Assembly (NCBI RefSeq): GCF_006715485.1
Contig: NZ_VFNH01000001.1
Coordinates: 186,001 to 250,000, forward strand
DNA from: Herbaspirillum sp. SJZ107
GTDB lineage: Bacteria; Pseudomonadota; Gammaproteobacteria; Burkholderiales; Burkholderiaceae_D
Direction of reading: 5' to 3'
DNA: 64,000 nucleotides
How positions within the stretch are numbered: the first letter of the stretch is position 1; every line of letters starts with the position of its first letter. A program made the translations under genes and the position numbers. Shown here piece after piece: positions 6,968 through 14,232 of the stretch. The notes beneath the pieces were generated by a model that was not told the DNA's origin, did not search any database, and worked only from the letters and a program-made list of their open reading frames with translations.

Positions 6968-7408
6968 ATGTGGTTCCTATTTTTTGCTACACTAATTTTT
7001 TCTGGCCTTTGGTGGGCCGTTCTTGCGTGGTATAAAAAACAGAGACTGAGAACTCGAATCGTAGGTAATGGTGTATTTAGTGTTCAGATCAATGCCGCAG
7101 GCAAGCATATTTTGAATTTGAAGAAATTATGTGGACGTCGCACTGCTGATTGCATAAACCGTAAAACCGAAGCCTGTCTTACCATTGAAAATAACAAACT
7201 CGAGAAGTATGCGGTTCGGGTGACTATACAGGGCTATACTGTCGGATATTTGCCGTGTGCGTCGGCCATAAATTTGCGACATGCTTTGATAAATGCCGGG
7301 CTTGGTAAAGTGAAGTTATTGGAATGTGCGGCGAATATTCGTGGAACCTGGGATGCGGGGCAAAGAGAACAGGGCAACTTTGGCGTATGGCTCGACCTTC
7401 CAAAATGA
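6968..7408 (+). CDS. Small membrane-anchored protein with HIRAN-like domain
   Basis: 146 residues. Residues 1-22 form one transmembrane helix (FFATLIFSGLWWAVLAW) followed by KKQRLRTR, so the rest should be cytoplasmic. The remainder (VFSVQINAAGKHI, NKLEKYAVRVTIQGYTVGYLP, CAANIRGTWD, GNFGVWLDLP) resembles the HIRAN-like pattern found beside nucleases and SHOCT proteins, where an Asn-Pro-x-Asp-x-x-Ala-Val segment precedes V-G-Y-L. That pattern is degenerate here, so the call is tentative. A strong ribosome site (TAGGAGG) lies 4 bases before the ATG. GC is lower than in neighbours, which fits transfer. Confidence 0.55.
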   Translation: MWFLFFATLIFSGLWWAVLAWYKKQRLRTRIVGNGVFSVQINAAGKHILNLKKLCGRRTADCINRKTEACLTIENNKLEKYAVRVTIQGYTVGYLPCASAINLRHALINAGLGKVKLLECAANIRGTWDAGQREQGNFGVWLDLPK

Positions 7409-7615
7409 AAGCGTATTTAATGAATTCGATATGCCTTGTGTAGGTGCAGCGCTAAAGCAAGAGGGCCTGCCAGGTAGACAAAGATGGCTTGGTCGGTCAG
7501 GCGCGTCCGGCGATGATGCCGTTGCCGCCGGACGCAAGCCCATGCAGTACGCTCCCATGATCGCTTTCATGTTGGTGCCTGGAAGAAGGCGAATCCGATG
7601 CTGCATGCGGCTACT

Positions 7616-7643
7616 CGCCATTCGCCATTCGCCATTCGCCATT
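7616..7643. repeat. Tandem heptamer repeat, 4 x CGCCATT
   Basis: Four perfect head-to-tail copies of a 7-bp unit. Copy number may vary between strains by slippage. It is not in a recognised gene. Confidence 0.9.
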
Positions 7644-7938
7644 AGCCAGTCGATGTCGATGGCCATCGGAACATGTCAGACCTATAATATGGCAAGCATT
7701 TCGCTGCAAGGTACCAGCAGGCCGATGCCACCGAGCAAAGCAGCAATCGTCGCCAGCGCTTCCATACAAGCATATAGATGCAGGGCCACTTTTATGATGA
7801 ACTGCCAGGGACTGCTGTCCGGGTCACCAATTTTGGGGCAGTTTTGGGGACATTCGTTGCCAGAAGAGGGGCAGCGTCATGGAGGAATAGGACTCCTGCT
7901 CTTTCCGCCAAGATCAAGGTATGATGTTCAAGACAAAA

Positions 7939-7967
7939 GCAGACTTTTATAAGTCGGCTTTTTCTTT
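7939..7967 (+). terminator. Possible Rho-independent terminator
   Basis: GCAGACTT pairs with AAGTCGGC (one mismatch) around a TTAT loop, followed by TTTTTCTTT. On the plus strand it could end transcription from the small membrane-protein gene about 530 bases upstream. Confidence 0.5.
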
Positions 7968-7982
7968 GCCTGCCGTATAGAT

Positions 7983-8288
7983 TTAGCGGGTATCCTGCAG
8001 CCGCGTCAGCGCCCCAAGAATGGCGGCCGGCGTATCCGGCCAATGGAAGCCTTCCCGTTCTGCCGCTTCACGCAAGCTGATGCCACCTTTCGCGCCGAGT
8101 AGGGCCAGGACAGCATCCCGGGTCTGCCAGGCTGCCACAGGAACGACTTGCCCGTTTTCGAAACGATAGATCGCATACAGGTCGCCAGGCATCGTATGAA
8201 GACGCAGGCCGCGCAAGCTGGCAGTGATGAGTAACGATGTATCGGTCTCCTCGACCGCGCCTGGCGCCTCGAGGGCAATTGCTTTCAT
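7983..8288 (-). CDS. Hypothetical protein (101 aa)
   Basis: I do not recognise the family. The protein starts MKAIALEAPGAVEE, has a mixed alpha/beta look (LLITASLRGLRL, DLYAIYRFENGQVVPVAAW) and a C-terminal helical part (ISLREAAEREGFHWPDTPAAILGAL). No signal peptide, membrane helix or catalytic motif is visible. Its ATG shares one base with the stop of the upstream esterase gene (TAATG), so it should be translated by coupling and belongs to the same operon as esterase, lyase and porin. Confidence 0.6.
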   Translation of the reverse strand: MKAIALEAPGAVEETDTSLLITASLRGLRLHTMPGDLYAIYRFENGQVVPVAAWQTRDAVLALLGAKGGISLREAAEREGFHWPDTPAAILGALTRLQDTR

Positions 8289-9244
8289 TATCCGACGAAG
8301 CCGTGTTCACGTAGCCAATGTTCGAACCACGCGGGCCATTCGGCGCTCGGCGAACCGGCTTTGCCCATGCCGAATCCATGCCCGCCAGTCGACAGCCGAT
8401 GCGTTTCGATCGGTACGCCTGCCTGGCTCGCAGCCTGCGAGAGCATCGTGATGTTCGCAGGATCGGCAATCGGATCGTCCTCGGCCTGCACTGCGAACAA
8501 GGGGGGCATCTGCTTGCCGATCCAGGTGTCGACCGACCAGTCCGCACTTTCCTTGGGGGTAGGGTGGGTACCGATCAGTACGCGCCTTGTGGAGGTGCGG
8601 TCGTAGGGGGCGCGCAAGGTCACGACCGGGTAGATCAATGCCGCTGCCGATACCCGAGCGGACAACTTGTCGATGTCGTCTTGCGGGGGATAGGAGGCGA
8701 AATCCGGGCGTGCAGCCGCCATGCCCATCAAGTGGCCCCCGGCCGAGAACCCGAGCGCTAACAGCCGCGCTGGATCGAGGCCATACACGTGCGCATTGGC
8801 ACGGATGAGACGAATGGCGCGCTGGGCATCCTGTAAGGGCGCAAGCGGCCCGGCGGCCCAACCGTCGCCAGGCAAGCGGTAGTCGAGCACGAATGCGGTC
8901 ACGCCCCTTTGTGCCAGCCAACGCGCGGCCGGATACGCTTCCGACGCCATCTGGATGCGTTTGTAGCCGCCGCCGCCTGCGATCAAGGCCGCACTGCCAT
9001 TTGGGCGCGCCGGTATGAACACTTCGAGTATCGGCGCCACGACGTGGCTCAGGGCCCCCTTTGCCGAGCGCTGGGACGTGCCGCCCATCGTTTCGTTACC
9101 AGGGATGCCCCGGTCCCACAGCGGCAGGGTCGCGCTGGCGCTTGCAGGCGCTGTCGTTTGCGCTGCGGCGAAGCGCAAGGGTGGCGCGAGGGCCAGGGCC
9201 GAACACGCAAGGACATGGCGCATCAAGGTGCGTCGCTTCATCAT
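8288..9244 (-). CDS. Secreted alpha/beta hydrolase (esterase, acetyl-xylan-esterase/BD-FAE type)
   Basis: Start at 9244 (MMKRRTLMRHVL, 318 aa), chosen because GGAG lies four bases upstream and a signal peptide follows (HVLACSALALAPPLRFAAAQ); the ATG three bases on is also possible. The mature protein has an oxyanion-loop candidate GGGGYKRI, the nucleophile elbow GFSAGGH, an acid in EDDPIADP and the catalytic His in GGHGFGMG. This set matches periplasmic carbohydrate or carboxyl esterases of the BD-FAE/Axe type. It starts 42 bases after the lyase stop on the same strand and overlaps by one base the following hypothetical gene. The operon suggests it frees a carboxylate for the secreted lyase or for import; the substrate is unknown. 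Confidence 0.75.
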   Translation of the reverse strand: MMKRRTLMRHVLACSALALAPPLRFAAAQTTAPASASATLPLWDRGIPGNETMGGTSQRSAKGALSHVVAPILEVFIPARPNGSAALIAGGGGYKRIQMASEAYPAARWLAQRGVTAFVLDYRLPGDGWAAGPLAPLQDAQRAIRLIRANAHVYGLDPARLLALGFSAGGHLMGMAAARPDFASYPPQDDIDKLSARVSAAALIYPVVTLRAPYDRTSTRRVLIGTHPTPKESADWSVDTWIGKQMPPLFAVQAEDDPIADPANITMLSQAASQAGVPIETHRLSTGGHGFGMGKAGSPSAEWPAWFEHWLREHGFVG

Positions 9245-9285
9245 ATGGCTCCGGTTGAAAACGTCATGGCATGAGGGAGGTAGCG

Positions 9286-10812
9286 TCATTTTCCTTGCGG
9301 CGCCGCCTTGCGGTCCTGAGGTAGCAGCTTGTCGAAGTCGCGGTCCAGCCTTGCCAGGGAAGCGTCGATCCGGCTGCGTTTTTCCTTGATCCATGTGTCC
9401 TGTTGCGCCAGCCTTTGTTGCGCCTCCTTGCGCATGCGGTCCATCTCGGCGGGCTGCGGTCCACCGGCGGTGGCGCGGTGGCTGACGATGGCAACCGGGT
9501 CCAGCGCCGCACGGAATTCCTTCTCGCTCATCGGCAGCTCGCCGGTGGCGTAATCCCTGGTTGCTTCCTTGTAGATGCGGCGCGCCTGGACATAGGGGAA
9601 GTCGCTCGGCCGGAGGTTATGCGCCTTGGCGTAATCGACGACTTCCGACGCGAAATGGTGGCCCTCGCGGAACGGCAGCTTGTAGTTGCGCATCAACAGG
9701 TCGGCGAGTTCCTGCGAGGCGGTCCAGTCGCTGTTCAGCTCCTCCAGCGCACGGTCCTTGTCGATGACGAGCGACTTCAGGATCTTGTCCCAGTCAGCCA
9801 GGACCTTGATCGCGCTGTCCACCATTTCCGCGTTCGGCTTCACTTCCTTGGCGTCGCTCATGCCCGGCGGGATATTGTGCGCTTCGAGGACCGGCCCCAT
9901 CGCGAGCGTGATCGCCATCGATGCTTCGCGGCGGGTCGCATTCAGCAGGCCGGGATTGCGCTTCTGCGGCATCGCGCTCGACACATAGGTGTTGCCGCCG
10001 CCTTCGCGCAGCAGGATCCAGGGACGGGCCTGGCCATATTGCGCCATCACGTCCTCGATGAAGCTGCCGGCATGCAGGGCAATGCCGGTGACGATGGAAC
10101 CCACCTCCACCGGATAGTCGACCGCCGCGATCTGGTGCGCATCGTAGGCATTGTCGACGATGGCCGCGAAGCCGAGATAATCGGCCATCCTGCCGCGGTC
10201 GAGCGGCCAGCTGCTGCCATTCAGCACGGTGGTGCCCATCGGCGACTGGTCGATGCGCACATACGCCTCGCGAATGCGCTGGGCGTCGCGATCGAGGCCG
10301 GCGGCATAGCCGAGCAGATAGTGGCCATAGCTGTTCGGCTGCGCCGCCACGCCGTTGGTGTAGTTGGGGACGATCGTCTTCTCATGCAGCCCGGCCAGCT
10401 GCACGATCGTGGCGGCGGTCCGGTTCAGCTGCTCCGCCAGTTTCAGCATGTTGTCGCGCATGATCGCGGCGCGGTAGGTCGCATGCATGTCCTGGCTCGA
10501 GCGGCCGGCATGCAGCAGTGTCACGTCCGGGCCCGCAGCCTTGATCATCAGCGGCTCGAAGGTGATCACGGTCGACGGCCGCTTGGCACCCGGCTGCTTG
10601 CCGGCCTCGATCACCTCGTTCAGGCCGGCGGCAATACCCGCCACCTTCGATGGATCGAGCAGGCCTTGCTGCGCATTGATGACCGCCGAGGCCTTGTTGA
10701 TCTCGCCGAGCCAATAGAACTCGTCGCGCCCGTTCTGCTGCTGCGCCTGCGCCGCATGGGCAAGCAACAGGAGGGCGACAGGAAGCATTTTCAGTTTGAA
10801 CATGGTAGTCAT
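9286..10812 (-). CDS. Secreted argininosuccinate lyase/fumarase-superfamily enzyme
   Basis: 508 residues. A signal peptide (LPVALLLLAHAAQA, cut before QQQ) precedes a full lyase of the aspartase/fumarase superfamily. The family signature loop is clear: SSAMPQKRNPG, with the catalytic Ser in the SS of that loop; earlier regions such as HAGRSSQDMHAT (conserved His/Ser pair) and EKTIVPNYTNGVAAQP match argininosuccinate lyase and EDDS-lyase-like proteins. The C-terminal ~60 residues are a charged helix. Superfamily enzymes split C-N bonds of N-succinyl-type compounds to give fumarate. Export is unusual, as ASL is cytoplasmic. Its ATG lies one base after the porin stop, and the divergent symporter is dicarboxylate type, fitting release of fumarate-like acids outside the inner membrane. 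Confidence 0.75.
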   Translation of the reverse strand: MTTMFKLKMLPVALLLLAHAAQAQQQNGRDEFYWLGEINKASAVINAQQGLLDPSKVAGIAAGLNEVIEAGKQPGAKRPSTVITFEPLMIKAAGPDVTLLHAGRSSQDMHATYRAAIMRDNMLKLAEQLNRTAATIVQLAGLHEKTIVPNYTNGVAAQPNSYGHYLLGYAAGLDRDAQRIREAYVRIDQSPMGTTVLNGSSWPLDRGRMADYLGFAAIVDNAYDAHQIAAVDYPVEVGSIVTGIALHAGSFIEDVMAQYGQARPWILLREGGGNTYVSSAMPQKRNPGLLNATRREASMAITLAMGPVLEAHNIPPGMSDAKEVKPNAEMVDSAIKVLADWDKILKSLVIDKDRALEELNSDWTASQELADLLMRNYKLPFREGHHFASEVVDYAKAHNLRPSDFPYVQARRIYKEATRDYATGELPMSEKEFRAALDPVAIVSHRATAGGPQPAEMDRMRKEAQQRLAQQDTWIKEKRSRIDASLARLDRDFDKLLPQDRKAAPQGK

Positions 10813-10813
10813 C

Positions 10814-11914
10814 TTAGAACGTGTGCATGATGCCGGCCGCCATGCCGCGCTGGCGGGTCTGGTTCAACTTGGTCGTCCCGCCGCTGGCGAAACCGCCTTT
10901 CAGCCTGGTGTTGTCGACTTCGGCGTAGAGCGTGGTGCGCTTCGACAGCTGATAGGTGATGCCGGTGATCAGCATCGTTTTGTTTGCATCGCCGACCGCT
11001 GCCGCCGCGGTCGCCTTGGCGTTGTAGCCCTTGTTACGGTACCAGGCGGCGGTCAGGTCGAAGCGGGGCGTGATCTGGTAGCTGCCGCCGAACCAGTCCC
11101 AGGTCGAGGTGGTGTCGCGCGCGGTCGTTTCCTGGGTCTGTTTGATGTGGCCGACCGCCAGCGACAGGTCGCCGAAGTCGTAGGAAGCGCCGAGCGCCAC
11201 GTGATCGTAGTCGCGGTAGTTCGGCGCACTGGTGGTGCCGACGTTCTGCTTGGCGATCGAATAGCTGGCGCCTGCCTTCAGGCCGCCGTGGGCATAGTTG
11301 GCGCCGACGGCCTTGGTGGTGCCGTAGTCGGCATCGCCGGCGACTTCGCCGAGCGCCCATTCGGCGCGCGCGGTCCAGTCGCCGAAGCGGCCGGTGTACT
11401 GGACGTCGTTGTCCTTGCGGATGCCATTGGTGGAGGACAGGACGTAGGTGATGCTCGGGTAACGGAACTTGAACGGATCGAAGGCAAGAATGGTGCGGTA
11501 GGCCACCGTGTAGTTGCGGCCGGCGTCGAGGGCGCCCCAGGCGCCCGACATGCCGACGTGCGCTTCGCGCTGGAAGATCACGTTGTTGGTATTGTTCAGC
11601 GCGCCCGTGCCGGAATTGAAGCCCATCTCCAGCACGAAGTTGACCTTGTTGCCGCCACCGATGTCCTCGCTGCCGCGGAAGCCCAGGCGGTTGGAGCGGA
11701 AGGTGCCGTTCGAGCTCATGGTGGTGTCGCTGTTGCCCTCGGGGTCGACGTTGGTTTCGTGGCGCAGTCCGCCGTCGATCGAACCGTAGACGGTGACGCT
11801 GCTGCTGCCGACAGTCGCGCCCGTCTTGGGCGCGTCGGCGCTGCCTTCCTCGGACTGGGCATGGGCGTGCAGGGATAGGGCGGCCAGGGCGGCCGCCAGC
11901 AAAGTGTGTTTCAT
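10814..11914 (-). CDS. Burkholderiales-type general porin (trimeric beta-barrel)
   Basis: 366 residues with a signal peptide (LLAAALAALSLHAHAQ). After it comes VTVYGSIDGGL, then SNRLGFRGSEDIGGGNKVNFVLEMGF, the hallmark start of Neisseria/Burkholderia OmpC-like porins, and GMSGAWGALDAGRNYT, the constriction region. The chain ends in Phe (MAAGIMHTF), the barrel-assembly signal. It is the first gene of a minus-strand operon with lyase, esterase and a hypothetical protein, and is divergent from the LysR gene 188 bases away. It should let the lyase substrate or product cross the outer membrane. Confidence 0.85.
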   Translation of the reverse strand: MKHTLLAAALAALSLHAHAQSEEGSADAPKTGATVGSSSVTVYGSIDGGLRHETNVDPEGNSDTTMSSNGTFRSNRLGFRGSEDIGGGNKVNFVLEMGFNSGTGALNNTNNVIFQREAHVGMSGAWGALDAGRNYTVAYRTILAFDPFKFRYPSITYVLSSTNGIRKDNDVQYTGRFGDWTARAEWALGEVAGDADYGTTKAVGANYAHGGLKAGASYSIAKQNVGTTSAPNYRDYDHVALGASYDFGDLSLAVGHIKQTQETTARDTTSTWDWFGGSYQITPRFDLTAAWYRNKGYNAKATAAAAVGDANKTMLITGITYQLSKRTTLYAEVDNTRLKGGFASGGTTKLNQTRQRGMAAGIMHTF

Positions 11915-12102
11915 GGGTGTCTCCGGGTTGTGCTTGTAGTTTTAAGGTGTACGCGGTGCGACGTGCGTGACCGGCGGTTGGGGCTGGACATCGTCGTCGC
12001 GAACATCGTTTTTATTCGCGTACAAGAATGCTACCGAGAAGCTTCTTCAATGTAAAATATATCGAAATAGCACTCTCAATACTTAATAAATATGGACTTC
12101 GC

Positions 12103-13014
12103 ATGGAACTGAGACACCTGCGCTATTTCGTCGTTGTCGCCGAAGAAGGCCATTTCACCCGCGCCGCCGAACGCCTGGGCATGCAGCAGCCGCCCTTGAG
12201 CCAGCAGATCCGGGCGCTCGAGCAGGAGCTCGGCTTCGATCTGTTCCGCCGCCATCCGAAAGGGGCAATGCTCACTGCGGGCGGCGAAGCCTTCCTGCTG
12301 GAGGCACGCGCCATCCTCGACAACGTGGACGCGGCCGTCGTGCGCGCCGCGCGCGCCAGCAGTGGCAGCGTCGGACGCCTGTCGGTCGGGCTCACCAGTT
12401 CGGCGGCCGCCCATGCCTTCATCCCGCAGGTGATGCGCGCCTACCGCGACGCCTGGCCGCAGGTCAAGCTGGAATTCCGCGAGGGAAACGCGGCCGAGCT
12501 GACCGAGGCGCTGGTACAGAACCAGCTGGATGTGGCCTTCGTGCGGCGTCCCGTCAGCCAGCCGGAAGGATTGTCCTTCGAACGCCTGCTCGAAGAAGAA
12601 CTGCTGCTGGTGCTGCCGGTCGGCCATCCGGCGCTGCCGCGCGCGCGTGGCCACGGTCGTCCGGCGGTGCCGCTGTCGTCCCTGCGCGACGAGCGCTTCA
12701 TCCTGGTGCGTCGCAGCGGCGCACCCGGCATGTACGCGAACCTGGTCGAAGCCTGCGTGCAGGCCGGTTTCGTGCCGAACGTGGCGATCGAGGTCGAGCG
12801 CATGCTCACGAATATCAGCCTGGTTGCCGCGGGCGCGGGCGTTTCCGCGGTACCGGCTTCGATGCAGGGCTTCCATGCCGAGAACGTCGTGTACTGCTCG
12901 ATCAAGGATGCGCCGCCGGCGCTTTCCGCGCCCCTGACGCTGGCCTGGCGCGACGACGGGCAGCGGCCCACGCTGCGTCATTTCATCGAACTCGCACGCC
13001 AGGGACAGGCATAG
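12103..13014 (+). CDS. LysR-family transcriptional regulator
   Basis: Start at 12103 (MELRHLRYF, 303 aa), the canonical LysR beginning; an upstream in-frame ATG would add 25 unrelated residues. The HTH is FTRAAERLGMQQPPLSQQIRALEQELGF. The effector domain follows (VGRLSVGLTSSAAAHAFIPQVM, LVEACVQAGFVPNVAIEVERM). The pattern is like the BenM/CatM group of LysR proteins, which bind aromatic or dicarboxylic acids. It faces the porin-lyase operon across a 188-base AT-rich spacer and is directly followed, with no gap, by the symporter gene. It probably controls both. Confidence 0.85.
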   Translation: MELRHLRYFVVVAEEGHFTRAAERLGMQQPPLSQQIRALEQELGFDLFRRHPKGAMLTAGGEAFLLEARAILDNVDAAVVRAARASSGSVGRLSVGLTSSAAAHAFIPQVMRAYRDAWPQVKLEFREGNAAELTEALVQNQLDVAFVRRPVSQPEGLSFERLLEEELLLVLPVGHPALPRARGHGRPAVPLSSLRDERFILVRRSGAPGMYANLVEACVQAGFVPNVAIEVERMLTNISLVAAGAGVSAVPASMQGFHAENVVYCSIKDAPPALSAPLTLAWRDDGQRPTLRHFIELARQGQA

Positions 13015-14217
13015 GTGAAGGGCTTCCTGCCGCTGGCAATACCGGTCGCCGCAGGCCTGGGCCTGGGCTTGTCTGCACCCTCGCTCGCGGTGCAGATGCA
13101 GCCTCTGGCCCAGCTGTTCATTCACCTGCTGGGCTGGCTCACTTATCCGCTGATTTTTTGTATGCTGGTCTCCAGCGCTTCGACGCTCGGCCGCCAGCGC
13201 GAGCCCGGACGGATCGCTGCGCTGGCCTTTGCGTATTTTGCGGTGCTGTCCTTGTTGTCGATGCTGTTCGGACTGGCTTCCGGCTGGGCGCTCGAACCGG
13301 GCACCGGCGCGGTGCTCGCAAGCGCATCCTCCCCGGCCATGCCGGTGCCGGGGGAGACCCCGGCCTCGATGCCGGGCTGGCTGGACCGGCTGCCTTCACT
13401 CAAGGCGAACAACCTGCTCCTGCTGGCCGCGGCCTTGCCCGCCGGGCTGCTGCTCGGCCGCTTTCCGGACACACGGGTGCCGGCATGGGTAGAGCGTTGC
13501 CGCCTCCGCCTGCTCGGCGTCATCAAGTTTGTGCTGATGTTGGCGCCATTGGCCGCCTTCGGCGCCATGGCGGCTGCGGTGGGACGACATGGACTCGCAC
13601 CGCTGCTGCCGCTGCTGAAGTTCATCGCCGCCATCAATCTTGCAAGCGCCTTGTTCGTACTGGTCGTCCTGGGCGGCGCGGCCTGGCTTGCGGGCATGTC
13701 GCTGCTGCGCTTCATCGCCTACATCAGGGCCGAACTCTATCTCGTATTCTTCACGAGTTCGTCCCTGGCCGGCCTCGTACCCCTGAGCGAGAAGCTCCAG
13801 GATCTGGGCTGTCCGCGCCAGGTCACGGACGTGGTGCTGCCGTTCTCGTATTCGCTGAACCTGGCCGGGACCTATCTCTACATTGCCATGGGCCTGGTTT
13901 TCCTCACCCAGGCCGCAGGGGTGCGGCTGGGCTGGCATGAACTGGCGTGGATGCTGGGCATGGCACTCATCAGCAGCAAGGGCGCCGTCGGCGTGGCGGG
14001 ATCGGGTGTGGCGACGCTTGCGGCGACCGTCGCCCTGCTGCACGTGGTGCCGCCGGAGCTGATGGCAATCCTGTTCGCGATCGACAGGACCATGAAGTGC
14101 CGCCTGCTGACGAATGTGATCGGACATGGCGTCGCGTGCGTCGTGGTCGCCGCCGGTGACAGGTGCCTGGATCGCAAGGCGCTCGCGCGCGCCTTGTCGG
14201 CTGCGCGTTCGCCATGA
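13015..14217 (+). CDS. Dicarboxylate/amino acid:cation symporter, divergent DctA/GltP family
   Basis: A GTG start lies immediately after the LysR stop, giving 400 residues with about eight membrane helices. Family landmarks are present in order: LTYPLIFCMLVSS, a re-entrant loop FFTSSSLAGLVPLSEKLQDLG, YSLNLAGTYLYIAMG, ISSKGAVGVAGSGVATLAAT and DRTMKCRLLTNVIGHGVA. In DctA and GltP the fourth of these usually pairs with N-M/L-D-G-T; here the Asp is Ala (NLAGT), and the serine-rich loop lacks the usual Glu. The ion coupling may therefore differ. Location beside a LysR gene and a secreted fumarate-producing lyase suggests C4-dicarboxylate uptake. Confidence 0.75.
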   Translation: MKGFLPLAIPVAAGLGLGLSAPSLAVQMQPLAQLFIHLLGWLTYPLIFCMLVSSASTLGRQREPGRIAALAFAYFAVLSLLSMLFGLASGWALEPGTGAVLASASSPAMPVPGETPASMPGWLDRLPSLKANNLLLLAAALPAGLLLGRFPDTRVPAWVERCRLRLLGVIKFVLMLAPLAAFGAMAAAVGRHGLAPLLPLLKFIAAINLASALFVLVVLGGAAWLAGMSLLRFIAYIRAELYLVFFTSSSLAGLVPLSEKLQDLGCPRQVTDVVLPFSYSLNLAGTYLYIAMGLVFLTQAAGVRLGWHELAWMLGMALISSKGAVGVAGSGVATLAATVALLHVVPPELMAILFAIDRTMKCRLLTNVIGHGVACVVVAAGDRCLDRKALARALSAARSP

Positions 14218-14232
14218 TTCAGGCCGGAAGGC

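Larger units (their letters stand above)
7409..7982. other. Intergenic region with short repeats; no gene recognised
   Basis: About 570 bases. A plus-strand open frame covers it, but its translation has no family features and runs through a simple repeat. Seen here: a tandem heptamer (7616-7643), two TTTTGGGG copies 11 bases apart (7831-7838, 7842-7849) and a terminator-like hairpin (7939-7967). It may be decayed DNA linked to the AT-rich island to its left. Confidence 0.5.

Noticed and set aside
7616..7643. CRISPR array
   Set aside because: Repeat unit is 7 bases with no spacers and no cas genes in the window.
7326..7952. 208-residue plus-strand frame after the HIRAN-like gene
   Set aside because: Overlaps the real gene end, runs through the heptamer repeat, has no ribosome site or domain.
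8288..9394. Longer esterase start at 9394
   Set aside because: The extra 50 residues overlap the end of the lyase gene and precede a normal signal peptide with its own GGAG site at 9244.
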